From NCBI RefSeq assembly GCF_900113875.1, contig NZ_FORA01000002.1:1-64000 (forward strand): a stretch of DNA of 64,000 nucleotides, read 5' to 3'. The DNA comes from Jannaschia pohangensis (GTDB taxonomy: Bacteria > Pseudomonadota > Alphaproteobacteria > Rhodobacterales > Rhodobacteraceae). The position numbers and the translations under genes are program-made. Of this stretch, positions 36,771 through 45,656 are shown piece by piece (position 1 is the stretch's first letter; every line of letters begins with the position of its first letter). The notes beneath the pieces were generated by a model. It saw only the letters and a list, made by a program, of their open reading frames with translations. It did no database searches and had not been told where the DNA came from.

Positions 36771-37721
36771 CTACGCAGGTTCACGCAGGACTCTCGGCAC
36801 CTTGAATTCCACATTCTCCTCGGCGGTCACGACCATCTCGACGGTCACGGCGTAGCGTTCCGAAAAAGCCGCCACGACTTCGTCGATCAGGACCTCGGGC
36901 GCGCTGGCCCCCGCCGTGATGCCGACCGTGGTGATGCCCTCCAGCGCGCGCCAATCGATCTGCGTCGCCCGTTCCACCAGTTGCGAATACCTGCAACCCG
37001 CCCGCGATCCGACCTCGACCAGCCGCTTGGAGTTCGACGAATTGGGCGCGCCGACCACCAGGATGGCGTCGCATTTGGGGGCCATGGCCTTCACCGCCTC
37101 TTGGCGGTTGGTCGTGGCATAGCAGATGTCTTCCTTGTGGGGCCCGACGATCGCCGGAAAGCGCGCCTTGAGCGCGGCGACCACGTCGGCAGTGTCGTCC
37201 ACCGACAGGGTCGTCTGGGTGATGAAGGCAAGACGGTTCGGGTCGCGCGGCGCCAGATGCGCCACATCGGCGGCCGTCTCGACCAGCAGGACCTCGCCCG
37301 GTGGCAGCTGGCCCATGGTGCCGATGGTCTCCGGATGCCCCTCGTGCCCGATCATCACCATCTGATGCCCGGCCTCGTGATGGCGCGCCGCCTCGATATG
37401 GACCTTGCTGACCAGCGGACAGGTGGCATCGACGAACAGCATCTCGCGCCGGGCGGCTTCGGCCGGAACCGCCTTGGGCACGCCATGGGCCGAAAAGATC
37501 ACGGGCCGGCCCGGCGGACATTCGTCCAGCTCTTCGACAAACACCGCGCCCTTGTCGCGCAGGCCGTCCACGACGAACTTGTTGTGCACGATCTCGTGGC
37601 GCACGTAGACGGGCGCCCCCCATTTTTCCAGCGCCATCTCGACGATCTTGATGGCGCGGTCGACACCGGCACAGAACCCCCGGGGGGCGGCAAGATAGAG
37701 CGTCAGGGGCGGCTTGGTCAT
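36771..37721 (-). CDS. ispH: 4-hydroxy-3-methylbut-2-enyl diphosphate reductase
   Basis: A 316-residue iron-sulfur enzyme, the last step of the MEP isoprenoid pathway. The three cluster cysteines are in [23 protein letters not shown] and GCRYSQLVE (or the nearby region). The HDPP-binding residues are in [11 protein letters not shown], and [14 protein letters not shown] is near residue 217. It appears monocistronic. Confidence 0.97.
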   Translation of the reverse strand: MTKPPLTLYLAAPRGFCAGVDRAIKIVEMALEKWGAPVYVRHEIVHNKFVVDGLRDKGAVFVEELDECPPGRPVIFSAHGVPKAVPAEAARREMLFVDATCPLVSKVHIEAARHHEAGHQMVMIGHEGHPETIGTMGQLPPGEVLLVETAADVAHLAPRDPNRLAFITQTTLSVDDTADVVAALKARFPAIVGPHKEDICYATTNRQEAVKAMAPKCDAILVVGAPNSSNSKRLVEVGSRAGCRYSQLVERATQIDWRALEGITTVGITAGASAPEVLIDEVVAAFSERYAVTVEMVVTAEENVEFKVPRVLREPA

Positions 37722-37786
37722 GGGGCGGATCTCCTTGCCGGAAACCTAGGGATGCGGGGACCCGGCGTCCAGACCGCGACGCGCGG

Positions 37787-38023
37787 CTATTTGCGCCAAT
37801 GGGTCGGCACGATCACCAGGGCCCCGACCGAGGCCAGGATGGCGTTGAGGCCCGACGACCGGAAGCCGAGGCCGAACATCAGCGTCACGAAATAGAACAG
37901 GAATGCCCCGCCCACGCAGATAATGATGCTCGGAAGAATGCCGTTGTGGGTGAAGTTAATCCGCTCGGACGCATAGCCGACGATGCCTGCGATCACGACC
38001 GTCCCGATCAGAGTGGGAAACAT
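37787..38023 (-). CDS. Small GlsB/YeaQ/YmgE-like membrane protein
   Basis: A 78-residue protein with three hydrophobic segments and a GlsB/YeaQ-like layout (first helix FPTLIGTVVIAGIVGYASE, then a polar turn with NFTHNGILPSIIICVGGAF). Ten further codons are open upstream, but the ATG at 38023 follows the fmt stop directly (TGAGATG), favouring translational coupling. Family role is unclear, often stress-related. Confidence 0.75.
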   Translation of the reverse strand: MFPTLIGTVVIAGIVGYASERINFTHNGILPSIIICVGGAFLFYFVTLMFGLGFRSSGLNAILASVGALVIVPTHWRK

Positions 38024-38024
38024 C

Positions 38025-38939
38025 TCAGCCCTCCAGCAGGTCGCCCGGGGCAAGCCGGGCGCCGTTGCGAAATTCGGTGCCGGTCATCACGCCCTTGCCT
38101 GCCGGTTGCACCTCCAGAAGGTCCAGGAGGCCGTCGCCGGTCGCGAGGGTCAGGCCCGCCGCGTCGACCACTTCGCCCGCGGGCCCCGCCCCGTCGCGCG
38201 CGCGGGCGCGCAGCAGCTTCAGGCGCTGGCCGCCGCGTTCGACGAAGGCACCGGGAAAGGGCGACAGGCCGTTGATCTGACGGGCCAGCGTGACGGCGGG
38301 CCAGGACAGGTCGATGCGCGCCTCGGACTTGTCGATCTTGGCGGCATAGGTCACGCCATCCTCGGACTGCCCCACGGGTGACAGGCGGTCGATCTGGGCC
38401 ACGGCCTGTGCCGCCAGCCGTGCGCCCATCCCCGACAGCCGGTCATGCAGGTCGCCCGTCGTCTCATCGGCGGCAATCTGGGTCGCCTCGCGCAGAAGGA
38501 CGGGCCCGGTGTCCAGCCCGGCCTCCATCTGCATGATGCAGACGCCGGTCTGCGCATCGCCTGCCATGACCGCCCGGTGGATCGGCGCCGCCCCCCGCCA
38601 GCGCGGCAACAGGGACGCATGCACATTGATGCAGCCCTTGCCGGGCGCATCGAGCACCGCCTGCGGCAAAAGCAATCCATAGGCCACGACCACCGCGATC
38701 TCGGCACCGATGGCGGCAAAGTCGGCCTGTGCCTCGGGCGTCTTGAGCGTGGTGGGGGTGTGGACTGTCAACCCAAGCGCCTCGGCCCGGGCCTGAACCG
38801 CCGAAGGGCGCGGTTTCTTGCCGCGACCGGCGGGGCGGGGGGGCTGCGAATAGACGGCGGCGATCTCGTGCCCCGCATCGACCAGCGCGTCGAGGACCGG
38901 AACCGAGAATTCCGGCGTTCCCATGAAGATCACGCGCAT
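38025..38939 (-). CDS. fmt: Methionyl-tRNA formyltransferase
   Basis: A 304-residue enzyme formylating initiator Met-tRNA. The opening reads [18 protein letters not shown], the catalytic motif is [18 protein letters not shown] near residue 111, and the C-terminal OB-like domain covers about residues 210-304. It follows the deformylase genes and overlaps the third one by 10 bases, so formylation and deformylation functions share one operon. Confidence 0.97.
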   Translation of the reverse strand: MRVIFMGTPEFSVPVLDALVDAGHEIAAVYSQPPRPAGRGKKPRPSAVQARAEALGLTVHTPTTLKTPEAQADFAAIGAEIAVVVAYGLLLPQAVLDAPGKGCINVHASLLPRWRGAAPIHRAVMAGDAQTGVCIMQMEAGLDTGPVLLREATQIAADETTGDLHDRLSGMGARLAAQAVAQIDRLSPVGQSEDGVTYAAKIDKSEARIDLSWPAVTLARQINGLSPFPGAFVERGGQRLKLLRARARDGAGPAGEVVDAAGLTLATGDGLLDLLEVQPAGKGVMTGTEFRNGARLAPGDLLEG

Positions 38940-39442
38940 TTGGCCGCCTTCCGGACCAGCATGTCCCGTTTCAGCTTGGACAGGTGGTGAATGAACAGCT
39001 TGCCGTCCAGATGGTCGATCTGATGCTGCACGGACGTGGCCCGGAGCAGCACGAAATCCTCTTCGCGCGCGACGCCGTCCTGGTCGAGGAACCCGACCGT
39101 GACGGCGCGGGGCCGCGATATCCTGGCCGAGACGCCGGGCAGATTGGGCGAGGCTTCGTCGTGCGCGCGCAGCTCCACGCTGGCGTGCAGGACCACCGGA
39201 TTCGCCAGATAGGTGATCCCCTGCCCGTCGCCCGCATCGACGATGGCCAGCCGTTCCATCACGCCGATCTGCGGCGCGGCCAGGCCGACGCCGGGCATGG
39301 CGCGCATCGCGGCCTCCATCTCGGACCAGATGGCGCGGATCCGGTCGGTGACCTCGGCCACCGGGTCGGCGGCGGTCCGAAGCCGGACGTCGGGCCAGCG
39401 CAGGAACGGGCGCGGCGTTCCGGTGAAGGCGGGCAGCGTCAT
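38930..39442 (-). CDS. Peptide deformylase homologue with altered active site
   Basis: A 170-residue deformylase-fold protein. Motif 1 [10 protein letters not shown] (residues 51-60) is intact. Motif 2, normally EGCLS, reads EASPN (residues 96-100), so the metal-binding Cys is Ser98. Motif 3, normally HEXXH, reads HQIDH (140-144), so the catalytic Glu is Gln141. Both zinc/iron histidines remain. It is therefore unlikely to be a normal deformylase and may be regulatory or ribosome-binding. The start at ATG 39442 overlaps the second deformylase gene by ATGA, and the end overlaps fmt. The reading frame is otherwise undisturbed. Confidence 0.9.
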   Translation of the reverse strand: MTLPAFTGTPRPFLRWPDVRLRTAADPVAEVTDRIRAIWSEMEAAMRAMPGVGLAAPQIGVMERLAIVDAGDGQGITYLANPVVLHASVELRAHDEASPNLPGVSARISRPRAVTVGFLDQDGVAREEDFVLLRATSVQHQIDHLDGKLFIHHLSKLKRDMLVRKAAKCA

Positions 39443-39882
39443 TCGGCCACCGGATGGTCGAGGATCAGGCGGCCGTCCAGATGGTCCATCTCGTGACAGA
39501 CACAGGCCGCGGCGAAGCCGGTGAAGGTCTCGGTCCGCCGACCGGATGCGGCATCGAAGGCCAGCGTGACCTCTGCCGGGCGCGCGACACGGCGCGGCGT
39601 GTTCGGGATGCTCAGGCACCCCTCCTCGTTTACCTGCTGGCCGTCTTGGGCAATGATCTCGGGGTTCACGAAGACGCGCGGATCAGGCAGCCCTTCCTTC
39701 CAGCTGCAATCGGTCACGAAGAGGCGCAGCGAAATGCCCACCTGCGGCGCGGCCAGACCGCGACCGGGGGCATTGTACATCGTGTCGAGCATGTCGCGGG
39801 CCAGGTCCGTCACATCGGTCGTCACCGGATCACAGATCGCCCGCAGGATCGGCGCCGGATATTCGACGATCGGCCGGATCAC
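39439..39882 (-). CDS. Peptide deformylase, second copy
   Basis: A 147-residue deformylase, shorter than usual because the C-terminal helix is truncated after [14 protein letters not shown]. All three motifs are present: GRGLAAPQ (40-47), EGCLS (87-91), and HEMDH (130-134). It should be catalytically competent on formyl-Met peptides, although mid-chain substitutions ([10 protein letters not shown]) set it apart from the first copy. It begins 12 bases after the first copy ends. Confidence 0.92.
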   Translation of the reverse strand: MIRPIVEYPAPILRAICDPVTTDVTDLARDMLDTMYNAPGRGLAAPQVGISLRLFVTDCSWKEGLPDPRVFVNPEIIAQDGQQVNEEGCLSIPNTPRRVARPAEVTLAFDAASGRRTETFTGFAAACVCHEMDHLDGRLILDHPVAE

Positions 39883-39894
39883 ACGGGCCGCCCG

Positions 39895-40413
39895 TCAGTC
39901 ACGGGCCATCTCGCGCTTGAGCTTCTGCATCTTGCGGGTGATGAGCTGGCGTTTCATCGGCCCAAGGTAGTCGATGAACAGCTTGCCCTCCAGGTGGTCG
40001 ATCTCGTGCTGCACGCAGGTCGCCCAGAGGCCCGCCATGTCTTCGGACTGCTCGGCCCCGTTGCGGTCGATCCAGCGGACGGTGACTTCGGCGGGGCGGG
40101 TGACTTCTCCATATTGCTCGGGGATCGAAAGGCAGCCTTCCTCGTAAGTGTTCACCGCGTCGGATCGGGCGATCACCTCGGGGTTGAACATGATGAGGGG
40201 GCGCGGCGCTTCCCCTTCGCCCTTGACGCAGTCGATGACGATCAGGCGGTCCAGGATGCCGACCTGCGGCGCGGCCAGCCCGATGCCGGGTGCATCATAC
40301 ATCGTCTCGAGCATGTCATCGGCCAGCGCGCGCAAATCATCGGACAGGTCGGCCACGGGTTTGGCCACCTGTTTCAGGCGCGGGTCGGGGTGGATCAGAA
40401 TGGGTCGTTTCAT
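39895..40413 (-). CDS. def: Peptide deformylase, first copy (canonical)
   Basis: A 172-residue canonical Def removing the formyl group from nascent proteins. GIGLAAPQ is at 43-50, EGCLS at 92-96, and HEIDH at 136-140, with a C-terminal basic helix (MKRQLITRKMQKLKRE) that docks at the ribosome tunnel exit. The start is ATG 40413; an extension of 50 codons overlaps the divergent MalY-like gene and is not real. It heads the def-def-def-like-fmt operon. Confidence 0.97.
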   Translation of the reverse strand: MKRPILIHPDPRLKQVAKPVADLSDDLRALADDMLETMYDAPGIGLAAPQVGILDRLIVIDCVKGEGEAPRPLIMFNPEVIARSDAVNTYEEGCLSIPEQYGEVTRPAEVTVRWIDRNGAEQSEDMAGLWATCVQHEIDHLEGKLFIDYLGPMKRQLITRKMQKLKREMARD

Positions 40414-40492
40414 CGCGGCTGCATCTAGTCCGGGATGCGCAACCTTGCAACCGCCGTGCGCACGGCTAGGGTTCGCGCCAAAGGAGAACGCC

Positions 40493-41680
40493 ATGACCGC
40501 CCATGACCCCCGTTTCGACCCCATCATCGACCGCCGGGGGAGCCATTGCGTCAAATGGGACATGATGGAGCAGCTCTACGGCGTCCCCGCCGAAGATGGC
40601 CTCGCAATGTGGGTGGCCGACATGGACTTCCGCCCGCCCGCCTGCGTGACGCAGGCCGTGCAGGATCAGCTGGATCACGGGATCATCGGCTATTTCGGCA
40701 ACGACACTTCTTATCGGGACGCGATCCGCTGGTGGATGCAGGAACGCCACGGCTGGTCGGTGGATGCCGAGGCGATCTTTACCACCCATGGCCTGGTCAA
40801 CGGCACCGCGCTCTGCGTCGATACCTGGACCGCGCCCGGCGACGGCGTCGTGCTGTTCACGCCCGTCTATCACGCCTTCGCCAAGGTCATCAAAGGCAAC
40901 GACCGCCGCGTGGTGGAATGCGAGATGGCCTTTGACGGCACGCGCTATACCACCGACTTCGACGCCTGGGATGCCGTGGTCGAGCGGGAGGGGGCGAAGA
41001 TGATGATCCTCTGCTCGCCCCACAATCCAAATGGCCGCGTCTGGACCAAGGCCGAGTTGGAGGGCTTTGCCGCCTTCGCCAAGCGCCACGACCTGATCCT
41101 GGTGTCGGACGAGATTCACCACGACCTGGTCTATCCCGGACAGACCCATATCCCGATGGCCAACATCCCCGGCGTCGAGGACCGGCTGGTGATGATGACC
41201 GCCACCACCAAGACCTTCAACATCGCGGGCAGCCATTCGGGCAACGTCATCGTCCACGACGACAAGCTGCGCGCCCAGTTCGCCAAGAAGATGGGCGCGC
41301 TCGGCCTGTCGCCCAATTCCTTCGGCCTTTTCATGGCAACGGCGGCCTATTCGCCCGAGGGCGCGGCCTGGGTCGATGACCTGATGGTCTACCTCGATGG
41401 CAACCGGAAGCTTTTCGATGCGGGCATCGATGCGATCCCCGGCCTGAAGTCCGTCGCACTGGAGGCGACCTATCTCAGCTGGGTGGATTTCGATGCCACT
41501 GGGATGACCCGCGAGGAATTCACCAACCGTGTCGAAAAGGGTGCGCGCATCGCCGTCAATCACGGCCCGACCTTCGGCAAGGGCGGCGACAGCTTCCTGC
41601 GGTTCAACATCGCAACCCCCCGTGCCAATGTCGAAGACGCCGTGGCGCGGATGCAGGCGGCTTTCTCCGACTTGCAATAA
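40493..41680 (+). CDS. PLP-dependent MalY/PatB family lyase or aminotransferase
   Basis: A 395-residue fold-type I PLP enzyme. Features of the MalY/PatB (cystathionine beta-lyase-like) group are DFRPPACV near residue 44, GYFGNDTSYRDAI, SPHNPNGRVW (near 178), SDEIHHDLVYPG, and the PLP lysine in TATTKTFNIAG (near 240). It most likely cleaves C-S bonds of cystathionine or cysteine conjugates. AAGGAG lies five bases before the ATG at 40493. Confidence 0.94.
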   Translation: MTAHDPRFDPIIDRRGSHCVKWDMMEQLYGVPAEDGLAMWVADMDFRPPACVTQAVQDQLDHGIIGYFGNDTSYRDAIRWWMQERHGWSVDAEAIFTTHGLVNGTALCVDTWTAPGDGVVLFTPVYHAFAKVIKGNDRRVVECEMAFDGTRYTTDFDAWDAVVEREGAKMMILCSPHNPNGRVWTKAELEGFAAFAKRHDLILVSDEIHHDLVYPGQTHIPMANIPGVEDRLVMMTATTKTFNIAGSHSGNVIVHDDKLRAQFAKKMGALGLSPNSFGLFMATAAYSPEGAAWVDDLMVYLDGNRKLFDAGIDAIPGLKSVALEATYLSWVDFDATGMTREEFTNRVEKGARIAVNHGPTFGKGGDSFLRFNIATPRANVEDAVARMQAAFSDLQ

Positions 41681-41744
41681 GGGCGCGCCCCGCGACAACG
41701 CGAAGTGATTGGACGCGGCACGGAACAGGCGGCATCCTTGTCCC

Positions 41745-42545
41745 ATGCAGCATCTGTTCCGCCTGTTCGCCATTGTCCTTTGCGCCCTGTCCTCCCCTGT
41801 GCTTGCGCAGGAGCAGGAGGTCGACCTCGAACTCGTCCTGATGGTCGATGTGTCCCGCTCCATGACCGAGCGGGAACTTGAGATCCAGCGGCGTGGCTAT
41901 GCCGAGGCGCTGCGTTCGGACGACGTCTTCGAGGCGATCCAGGCCGGTCTTCTGCAAAACGTGGCGCTCACCTACATCGAATGGGCGGGGTCGCAGGAAA
42001 TCATCGTCGACTGGCGGCTGATCTCCAGCCGTGCCGATCTCGATGCCTTTGCCGACCGGCTGACCTCGCGGTTGGACCCGACGCTGCGACGAACCTCCAT
42101 CTCGGGCGCCCTGGCCTACGGGGCCAGCCGGATCGCGTCGAACGACTTTCGCGGCCTGCGGCAGGTGATCGACATCTCGGGCGACGGGCCGAACAATCAG
42201 GGCGTGGGCGTCGCCGCCGCGCGCGATGCGGTTTTGGCACAGGGCATCGTGATCAACGGGCTGCCGCTCATGACACAGGAAGGGATCGGGCAGGCCTGGC
42301 ACCTCGATCAGCTCGACGTCTATTACCAAAACTGCGTCATCGGCGGGCCCGGCGCCTTCGTGATCCCGGTGGTGGACTGGGCGGATTTCGCCGAAGCGGT
42401 CCGGCGCAAACTGGTGCTGGAGATCGCGGCCCGGCCGTCGGACGGCCTGCTGGTGCCTGCGCAGGCAAGGGCGCGCGATCCAAGGGATTGTTTCATCGGC
42501 GAAAAGATCTGGGAGGAACGACGCCGGATCTGGGGCGAACCCTAA
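41745..42545 (+). CDS. DUF1194 von Willebrand factor A-like secreted protein
   Basis: A 266-residue protein with a signal peptide (LFRLFAIVLCALSSPVLAQ). A VWA-type domain of the DUF1194 family follows: LVLMVDVSRSM near residue 30 carries the DXSXS metal site, then SISGALAYGASRI and IDISGDGPNNQG. It probably mediates metal-dependent protein contacts in the periplasm. The role is unknown. It ends 31 bases before the tRNA-His gene on the other strand. Confidence 0.9.
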   Translation: MQHLFRLFAIVLCALSSPVLAQEQEVDLELVLMVDVSRSMTERELEIQRRGYAEALRSDDVFEAIQAGLLQNVALTYIEWAGSQEIIVDWRLISSRADLDAFADRLTSRLDPTLRRTSISGALAYGASRIASNDFRGLRQVIDISGDGPNNQGVGVAAARDAVLAQGIVINGLPLMTQEGIGQAWHLDQLDVYYQNCVIGGPGAFVIPVVDWADFAEAVRRKLVLEIAARPSDGLLVPAQARARDPRDCFIGEKIWEERRRIWGEP

Positions 42546-42576
42546 GGAAACACCAACCAATCCGGGATGTCAGGGA

Positions 42577-42653
42577 TGGTACCACCGCCCCGGCTCGAAC
42601 GGGGGACCTCCTGATCCACAATCAGGCGCTCTAACCAACTGAGCTACGGCGGC
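42577..42653 (-). tRNA. tRNA-His (anticodon GTG)
   Basis: The reverse complement folds into a complete cloverleaf. Acceptor GCCGCCG pairs with CGGTGGT, with G1-U72 and G4-U69 wobbles. The anticodon arm is CCTGA-TTGTGGA-TCAGG, and the T arm is CCCCG-TTCGAGC-CGGGG. CCA is encoded. Position -1 is T, so no G-1 is encoded, and base 73 is A. This is the alphaproteobacterial type of tRNA-His, which is read by a divergent HisRS. Confidence 0.98.
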
Positions 42654-42663
42654 ACGCGGGGGC

Positions 42664-42692
42664 GGTTTAGCGCCCCTTCCGGACCAGCGCAA
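42664..42692 (-). promoter_or_regulatory. Promoter of tRNA-His
   Basis: TTGCGC (42687-42692) and TAAACC (42664-42669) on the minus strand are 17 bases apart, with ten bases from the -10 box to the mature 5' end. The -10 box lacks the final T. Confidence 0.6.
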
Positions 42693-42705
42693 GCCGGTCA
42701 GACGA

Positions 42706-43191
42706 TCAAAGCCGCAACTCCCAGGTCTGTTCCTGCGTGGCCTGCCCAAAGGCCGTCACCGGGACCTGCGCCAGCAAGGCAAAGCCGTTGCGCGCATAAA
42801 GCCGACCCGCCGCGCGGTGGCTTTCGTGGGTCCACAGAACCAGCCGACTGGCTCCGTTGGCGCGGGCATGGCCGATCACCGCGTCCAGCAGACGCTGCGC
42901 CAGCCCGGTGCCGCGCATCGCGGGCTCCACCAGAAACATCCGCAGCTTGGCCACCTCGGGTTCAGGCCAGACACAAAAGACAGAGCCGTGCCGCTTGCCA
43001 TCGGCATCGACCGCGATCCAGGCGCGGTCGTTCGGGCCCCGGTTGGCGATGAAATCGGCCAGGATACCGGCAACCAGCGCCTCGAACGCGGGGCCATAGC
43101 CTTCGTCCTGCCAGTAAAGCTCTCCGTGGCGCATCAGGACCCAGCCGGCATCGCCTGCTTCCAGATCGCGGAGTGTGATGCTATCGGCCAT
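42706..43191 (-). CDS. GNAT-family N-acetyltransferase
   Basis: A 161-residue GNAT protein. The acetyl-CoA binding segment reads RMFLVEPAMRGTGLAQRLLD (near residue 85), and the C-terminal part RAAGRLYARNGFALL is typical. The acceptor is unknown. No partner gene: tRNA-His follows downstream, and the next gene on the right is divergent. Confidence 0.92.
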   Translation of the reverse strand: MADSITLRDLEAGDAGWVLMRHGELYWQDEGYGPAFEALVAGILADFIANRGPNDRAWIAVDADGKRHGSVFCVWPEPEVAKLRMFLVEPAMRGTGLAQRLLDAVIGHARANGASRLVLWTHESHRAAGRLYARNGFALLAQVPVTAFGQATQEQTWELRL

Positions 43192-43237
43192 GGCACGGAA
43201 CCTTGCGCGGCCAACCCGCGAAGTCTAGAGGGGCGAC

Positions 43238-43423
43238 ATGGGTATCAACGACGCATCCGACACCGAAGCCAACCTCCAGATCGGGCCGACCGATCAGGGG
43301 ATGGTCCGCATTTTCGTCGAAAGCCGGGGCATCGAGGTGCCGATGGATTTCGAGCCGGAAGAAGCGATCGAGATCGCCGAGGAAATCCGCGCTGCGGCGA
43401 TCATGCTCGGTGCCAAGGGCTGA
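43238..43423 (+). CDS. Small conserved protein, DUF6324-like
   Basis: A 61-residue acidic protein: after a polar start, NLQIGPTDQGMVRIFVESRG, then VPMDFEPEEAIEIAEEIRAA. I remember this pattern as DUF6324 of Rhodobacterales, with unknown function; the family name is from memory. It has one beta meander and one amphipathic helix. It stands between two leftward genes. Confidence 0.78.
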   Translation: MGINDASDTEANLQIGPTDQGMVRIFVESRGIEVPMDFEPEEAIEIAEEIRAAAIMLGAKG

Positions 43424-43433
43424 CCGACCCGGG

Positions 43434-43883
43434 TCAGCCGTCGACCGACAGCCCCAACATCGGATCCCGTGCGATCTGAAGCCGCGAAGCGGCGGCGCGC
43501 GCGAACCGCAGCGTCAGGGCCTTGCGCCGTGCCGCCGCGAGGGGTGTCACATTCGGCATCCGTACGACCTCGGCTCCGAACCCGTCGGCGATGATCAGCC
43601 CCGTCTCGGGCGGCAGCAGGTCGACGGGGAACGCCGTGTCCACGGCCCAGAAGTAGCGGTCCGACCATTCGAGATAGCCCTGCCACTTCGCATCAGAGGT
43701 GAAATCGACCCGGCTCGACTTGCATTCCACGATCCAGAATTCCCCCTTGGGGCCAAGCGCCATCACGTCGAGCCGTTTGCCCCGCTCGGGCGTGAACTCC
43801 TCCAGACAGGTGAAATCGTGGTCGCGCAGATGGCGGGCAACGCCGCGCGCCAGGATCTGGCCGGGTAGAAGGGTCTCCGTCAT
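43434..43883 (-). CDS. mmcB: MmcB-family DNA repair protein
   Basis: A 149-residue MmcB (DUF1052) protein. The nuclease-like core has TPERGKRLDVMALGPKGEFW and IVECKSSRVDFTSDAKWQGY (the D-x(n)-ExK pattern of restriction-endonuclease-like folds). DRYFWAVDTAFP follows. In Caulobacter, MmcB supports ImuABC-dependent mutagenesis after damage. It starts at ATG 43883; the frame upstream is not conserved. The imuABC genes are not in the window. Confidence 0.88.
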   Translation of the reverse strand: MTETLLPGQILARGVARHLRDHDFTCLEEFTPERGKRLDVMALGPKGEFWIVECKSSRVDFTSDAKWQGYLEWSDRYFWAVDTAFPVDLLPPETGLIIADGFGAEVVRMPNVTPLAAARRKALTLRFARAAASRLQIARDPMLGLSVDG

Positions 43884-44144
43884 GGCCTGAAGGTGAATGA
43901 AAGGTGAACAAAAGTCCAGCCGCTTTCGCCACGCGGCCCCTTGCCGCGACCATCGCCGAAGCCTATCTGATGAGGTGGCGGTGCTTCTGTCCTTCTTGTC
44001 ACCCGGACATAATTCCAGTGGCCTTAAGCAATTCCGAGGGAGCTGGCTCTGTCGCGGCCCTGGCCGAGTTATCTGGCGCCCACCTGTACATACAGGTCCT
44101 CGGGAATACATGTTCGACGGTTGCGACGGTTCACCGCCACCGAC

Positions 44145-44169
44145 ACGCCCGGGCCAATGGTCCGGGCGT
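44145..44169. terminator. Hairpin downstream of the alpha/beta hydrolase gene
   Basis: A near-perfect stem pairs ACGCCCGG (44145-44152) with CCGGGCGT (44162-44169), extended inward by a G-T and two C-G pairs. It lies 3 bases beyond the stop of the leftward hydrolase gene. No T-run follows on either strand, so it is a weak intrinsic terminator or a transcript-stabilising hairpin. Confidence 0.55.
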
Positions 44170-44172
44170 TCG

Positions 44173-44907
44173 TCATTCGCCCCAGAACGCCTGCGCCCGC
44201 GCCGCCAGTGACGCAGGCTCGGTCAGGGGTGTCAAATGCCCCTGACCCAAGTCCTCGACCGAGGCGGAAAGACGCGCCGAAAGGCCCGCCGCGATCTGCC
44301 CCACGATGGGCGGCGGCGCATGGCGCGTCAGGATCAGGCAGGGCACCGACAGGGCCGGCAGGCGGTCGAGCACGCCGTGCACGTCATCCAGGATCGACGG
44401 CTCGCAGGCCCGGATCAGGTGGATGCGCGCGGCGATATAGGCCTGCGCCCGGTCCGACATGGCGGCGAAGGGACGACCGTCACCCCACAGATCGTGAAAG
44501 AACGCCGCCGCGCCCACCCTGTCGTCCGCGTCGAGAAAACGCGCGAAGGGCGCCATTTCGGCGGTGTGGGCCAGCCGGTCGGCCGGGTCGGCCGCCGCGA
44601 ACATCACCGGCTCAAACAGGATCAATGACCGCACCCGCGCCGGATGATCGGCCAGCAGGCGCAGGGCGAGGCAGCCGCCAAAGCTGTGGCCGATGACATC
44701 GACGGGCGCATCGGGCAGGGCGGCAAGGACATCGGCCAGCGCCTGCGTCTGGAAATCGACCTGCCTGTCCCAATCCGCCGCCGCCCCATGGCCAGGCAGA
44801 TCGGGGCAGATAAGCCGCCGCCCGGGCAAGGCCGCCTGCACGCCCCGCCACGCCGCCCCGGACGCCAGACCGCAGTGCAACGCCAGAACGTCCCGCGACG
44901 CGGTCAT
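44173..44907 (-). CDS. Alpha/beta hydrolase
   Basis: A 244-residue alpha/beta-hydrolase. The nucleophile elbow is VIGHSFGGC near residue 71, the oxyanion segment is LALHCGLASG, and the catalytic histidine is in LGQGHLTPLTEP near the end. The size and LILFEP pattern suit a small esterase or ring-cleavage hydrolase; the substrate is unknown. It begins seven bases after the isomerase-like gene and probably shares its transcript. Confidence 0.9.
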   Translation of the reverse strand: MTASRDVLALHCGLASGAAWRGVQAALPGRRLICPDLPGHGAAADWDRQVDFQTQALADVLAALPDAPVDVIGHSFGGCLALRLLADHPARVRSLILFEPVMFAAADPADRLAHTAEMAPFARFLDADDRVGAAAFFHDLWGDGRPFAAMSDRAQAYIAARIHLIRACEPSILDDVHGVLDRLPALSVPCLILTRHAPPPIVGQIAAGLSARLSASVEDLGQGHLTPLTEPASLAARAQAFWGE

Positions 44908-44914
44908 GTCCGTA

Positions 44915-45505
44915 TCACAGCGCGCCCAGATGGCGATCCAGATCGTCGAGCCGGTCCTGGCCCCAGAAGCGTTCGTCCCCGACGATGAAGAACGGCGCAC
45001 CGAAGGCGCCGGCGGCAACCGCATCCTCGAGGTTGCGGGCATAGGTTTCTGCCCCCTCCATCATCCCCGAGTTCACCAGCGACCGGTCGAACCCCGCCGC
45101 CGCAAGGCAATCGGCAATGACATCGTCTTCGGCGATGTTGCGCTCCTCGGCCCAACAGGCGCGGGTCAACCCGGCGATCAGCTGTGCCACATCGCCCGAC
45201 CCGTCCCGGATCGCCGCGATTATCGCATAGGACGAAGGCGCGGGGTTGGTGGGCCAGAACGCCGGTTGCAGATTGATCGGTATGTCGAGTTTGGCCGCCG
45301 TGCGGCGTATTTCCTGCAAACGCCAGATCTTGCGATTTTCGTGCCGGTCCCCGGGCGGTGTGCCTCCGGTCCGTGCAAACAGTCCCATGATGTCGATGGG
45401 TTTGTAGGTCAGCGTCGCGCCGTGCCTGGCCGCGATCTCTGCCGGGCGGGTGCCGCACATGTAGGTGTAGGGGGAAATGGTCGCGAAATAATAGTCGATG
45501 TTCAT
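44915..45505 (-). CDS. 2-hydroxychromene-2-carboxylate isomerase (DsbA/GST-kappa fold)
   Basis: A 196-residue protein of the HCCA isomerase family. The N-terminal thioredoxin half reads DYYFATISPYTYMCG (Ser at the glutathione site), then KPIDIMGLF. The C-terminal part GAFGAPFFIVGDERFWGQDRL is diagnostic. It uses glutathione in aromatic degradation, or acts on related thiol adducts. The start at ATG 45505 was chosen. Confidence 0.9.
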   Translation of the reverse strand: MNIDYYFATISPYTYMCGTRPAEIAARHGATLTYKPIDIMGLFARTGGTPPGDRHENRKIWRLQEIRRTAAKLDIPINLQPAFWPTNPAPSSYAIIAAIRDGSGDVAQLIAGLTRACWAEERNIAEDDVIADCLAAAGFDRSLVNSGMMEGAETYARNLEDAVAAGAFGAPFFIVGDERFWGQDRLDDLDRHLGAL

Positions 45506-45656
45506 GCACGCGCTCCGGGTTGGCCGTCGCCTCAGGGGTAGCGGGCGGCCCGCGCGGGCGCAACGGCAGGTCACGCAAGCCACCTCGCGGCTTTCGCGGG
45601 CGCGGGGCGGGTGCTAGTCCGACGCATCCGCTCTGCGGGACGATTCGAGAGGACCC

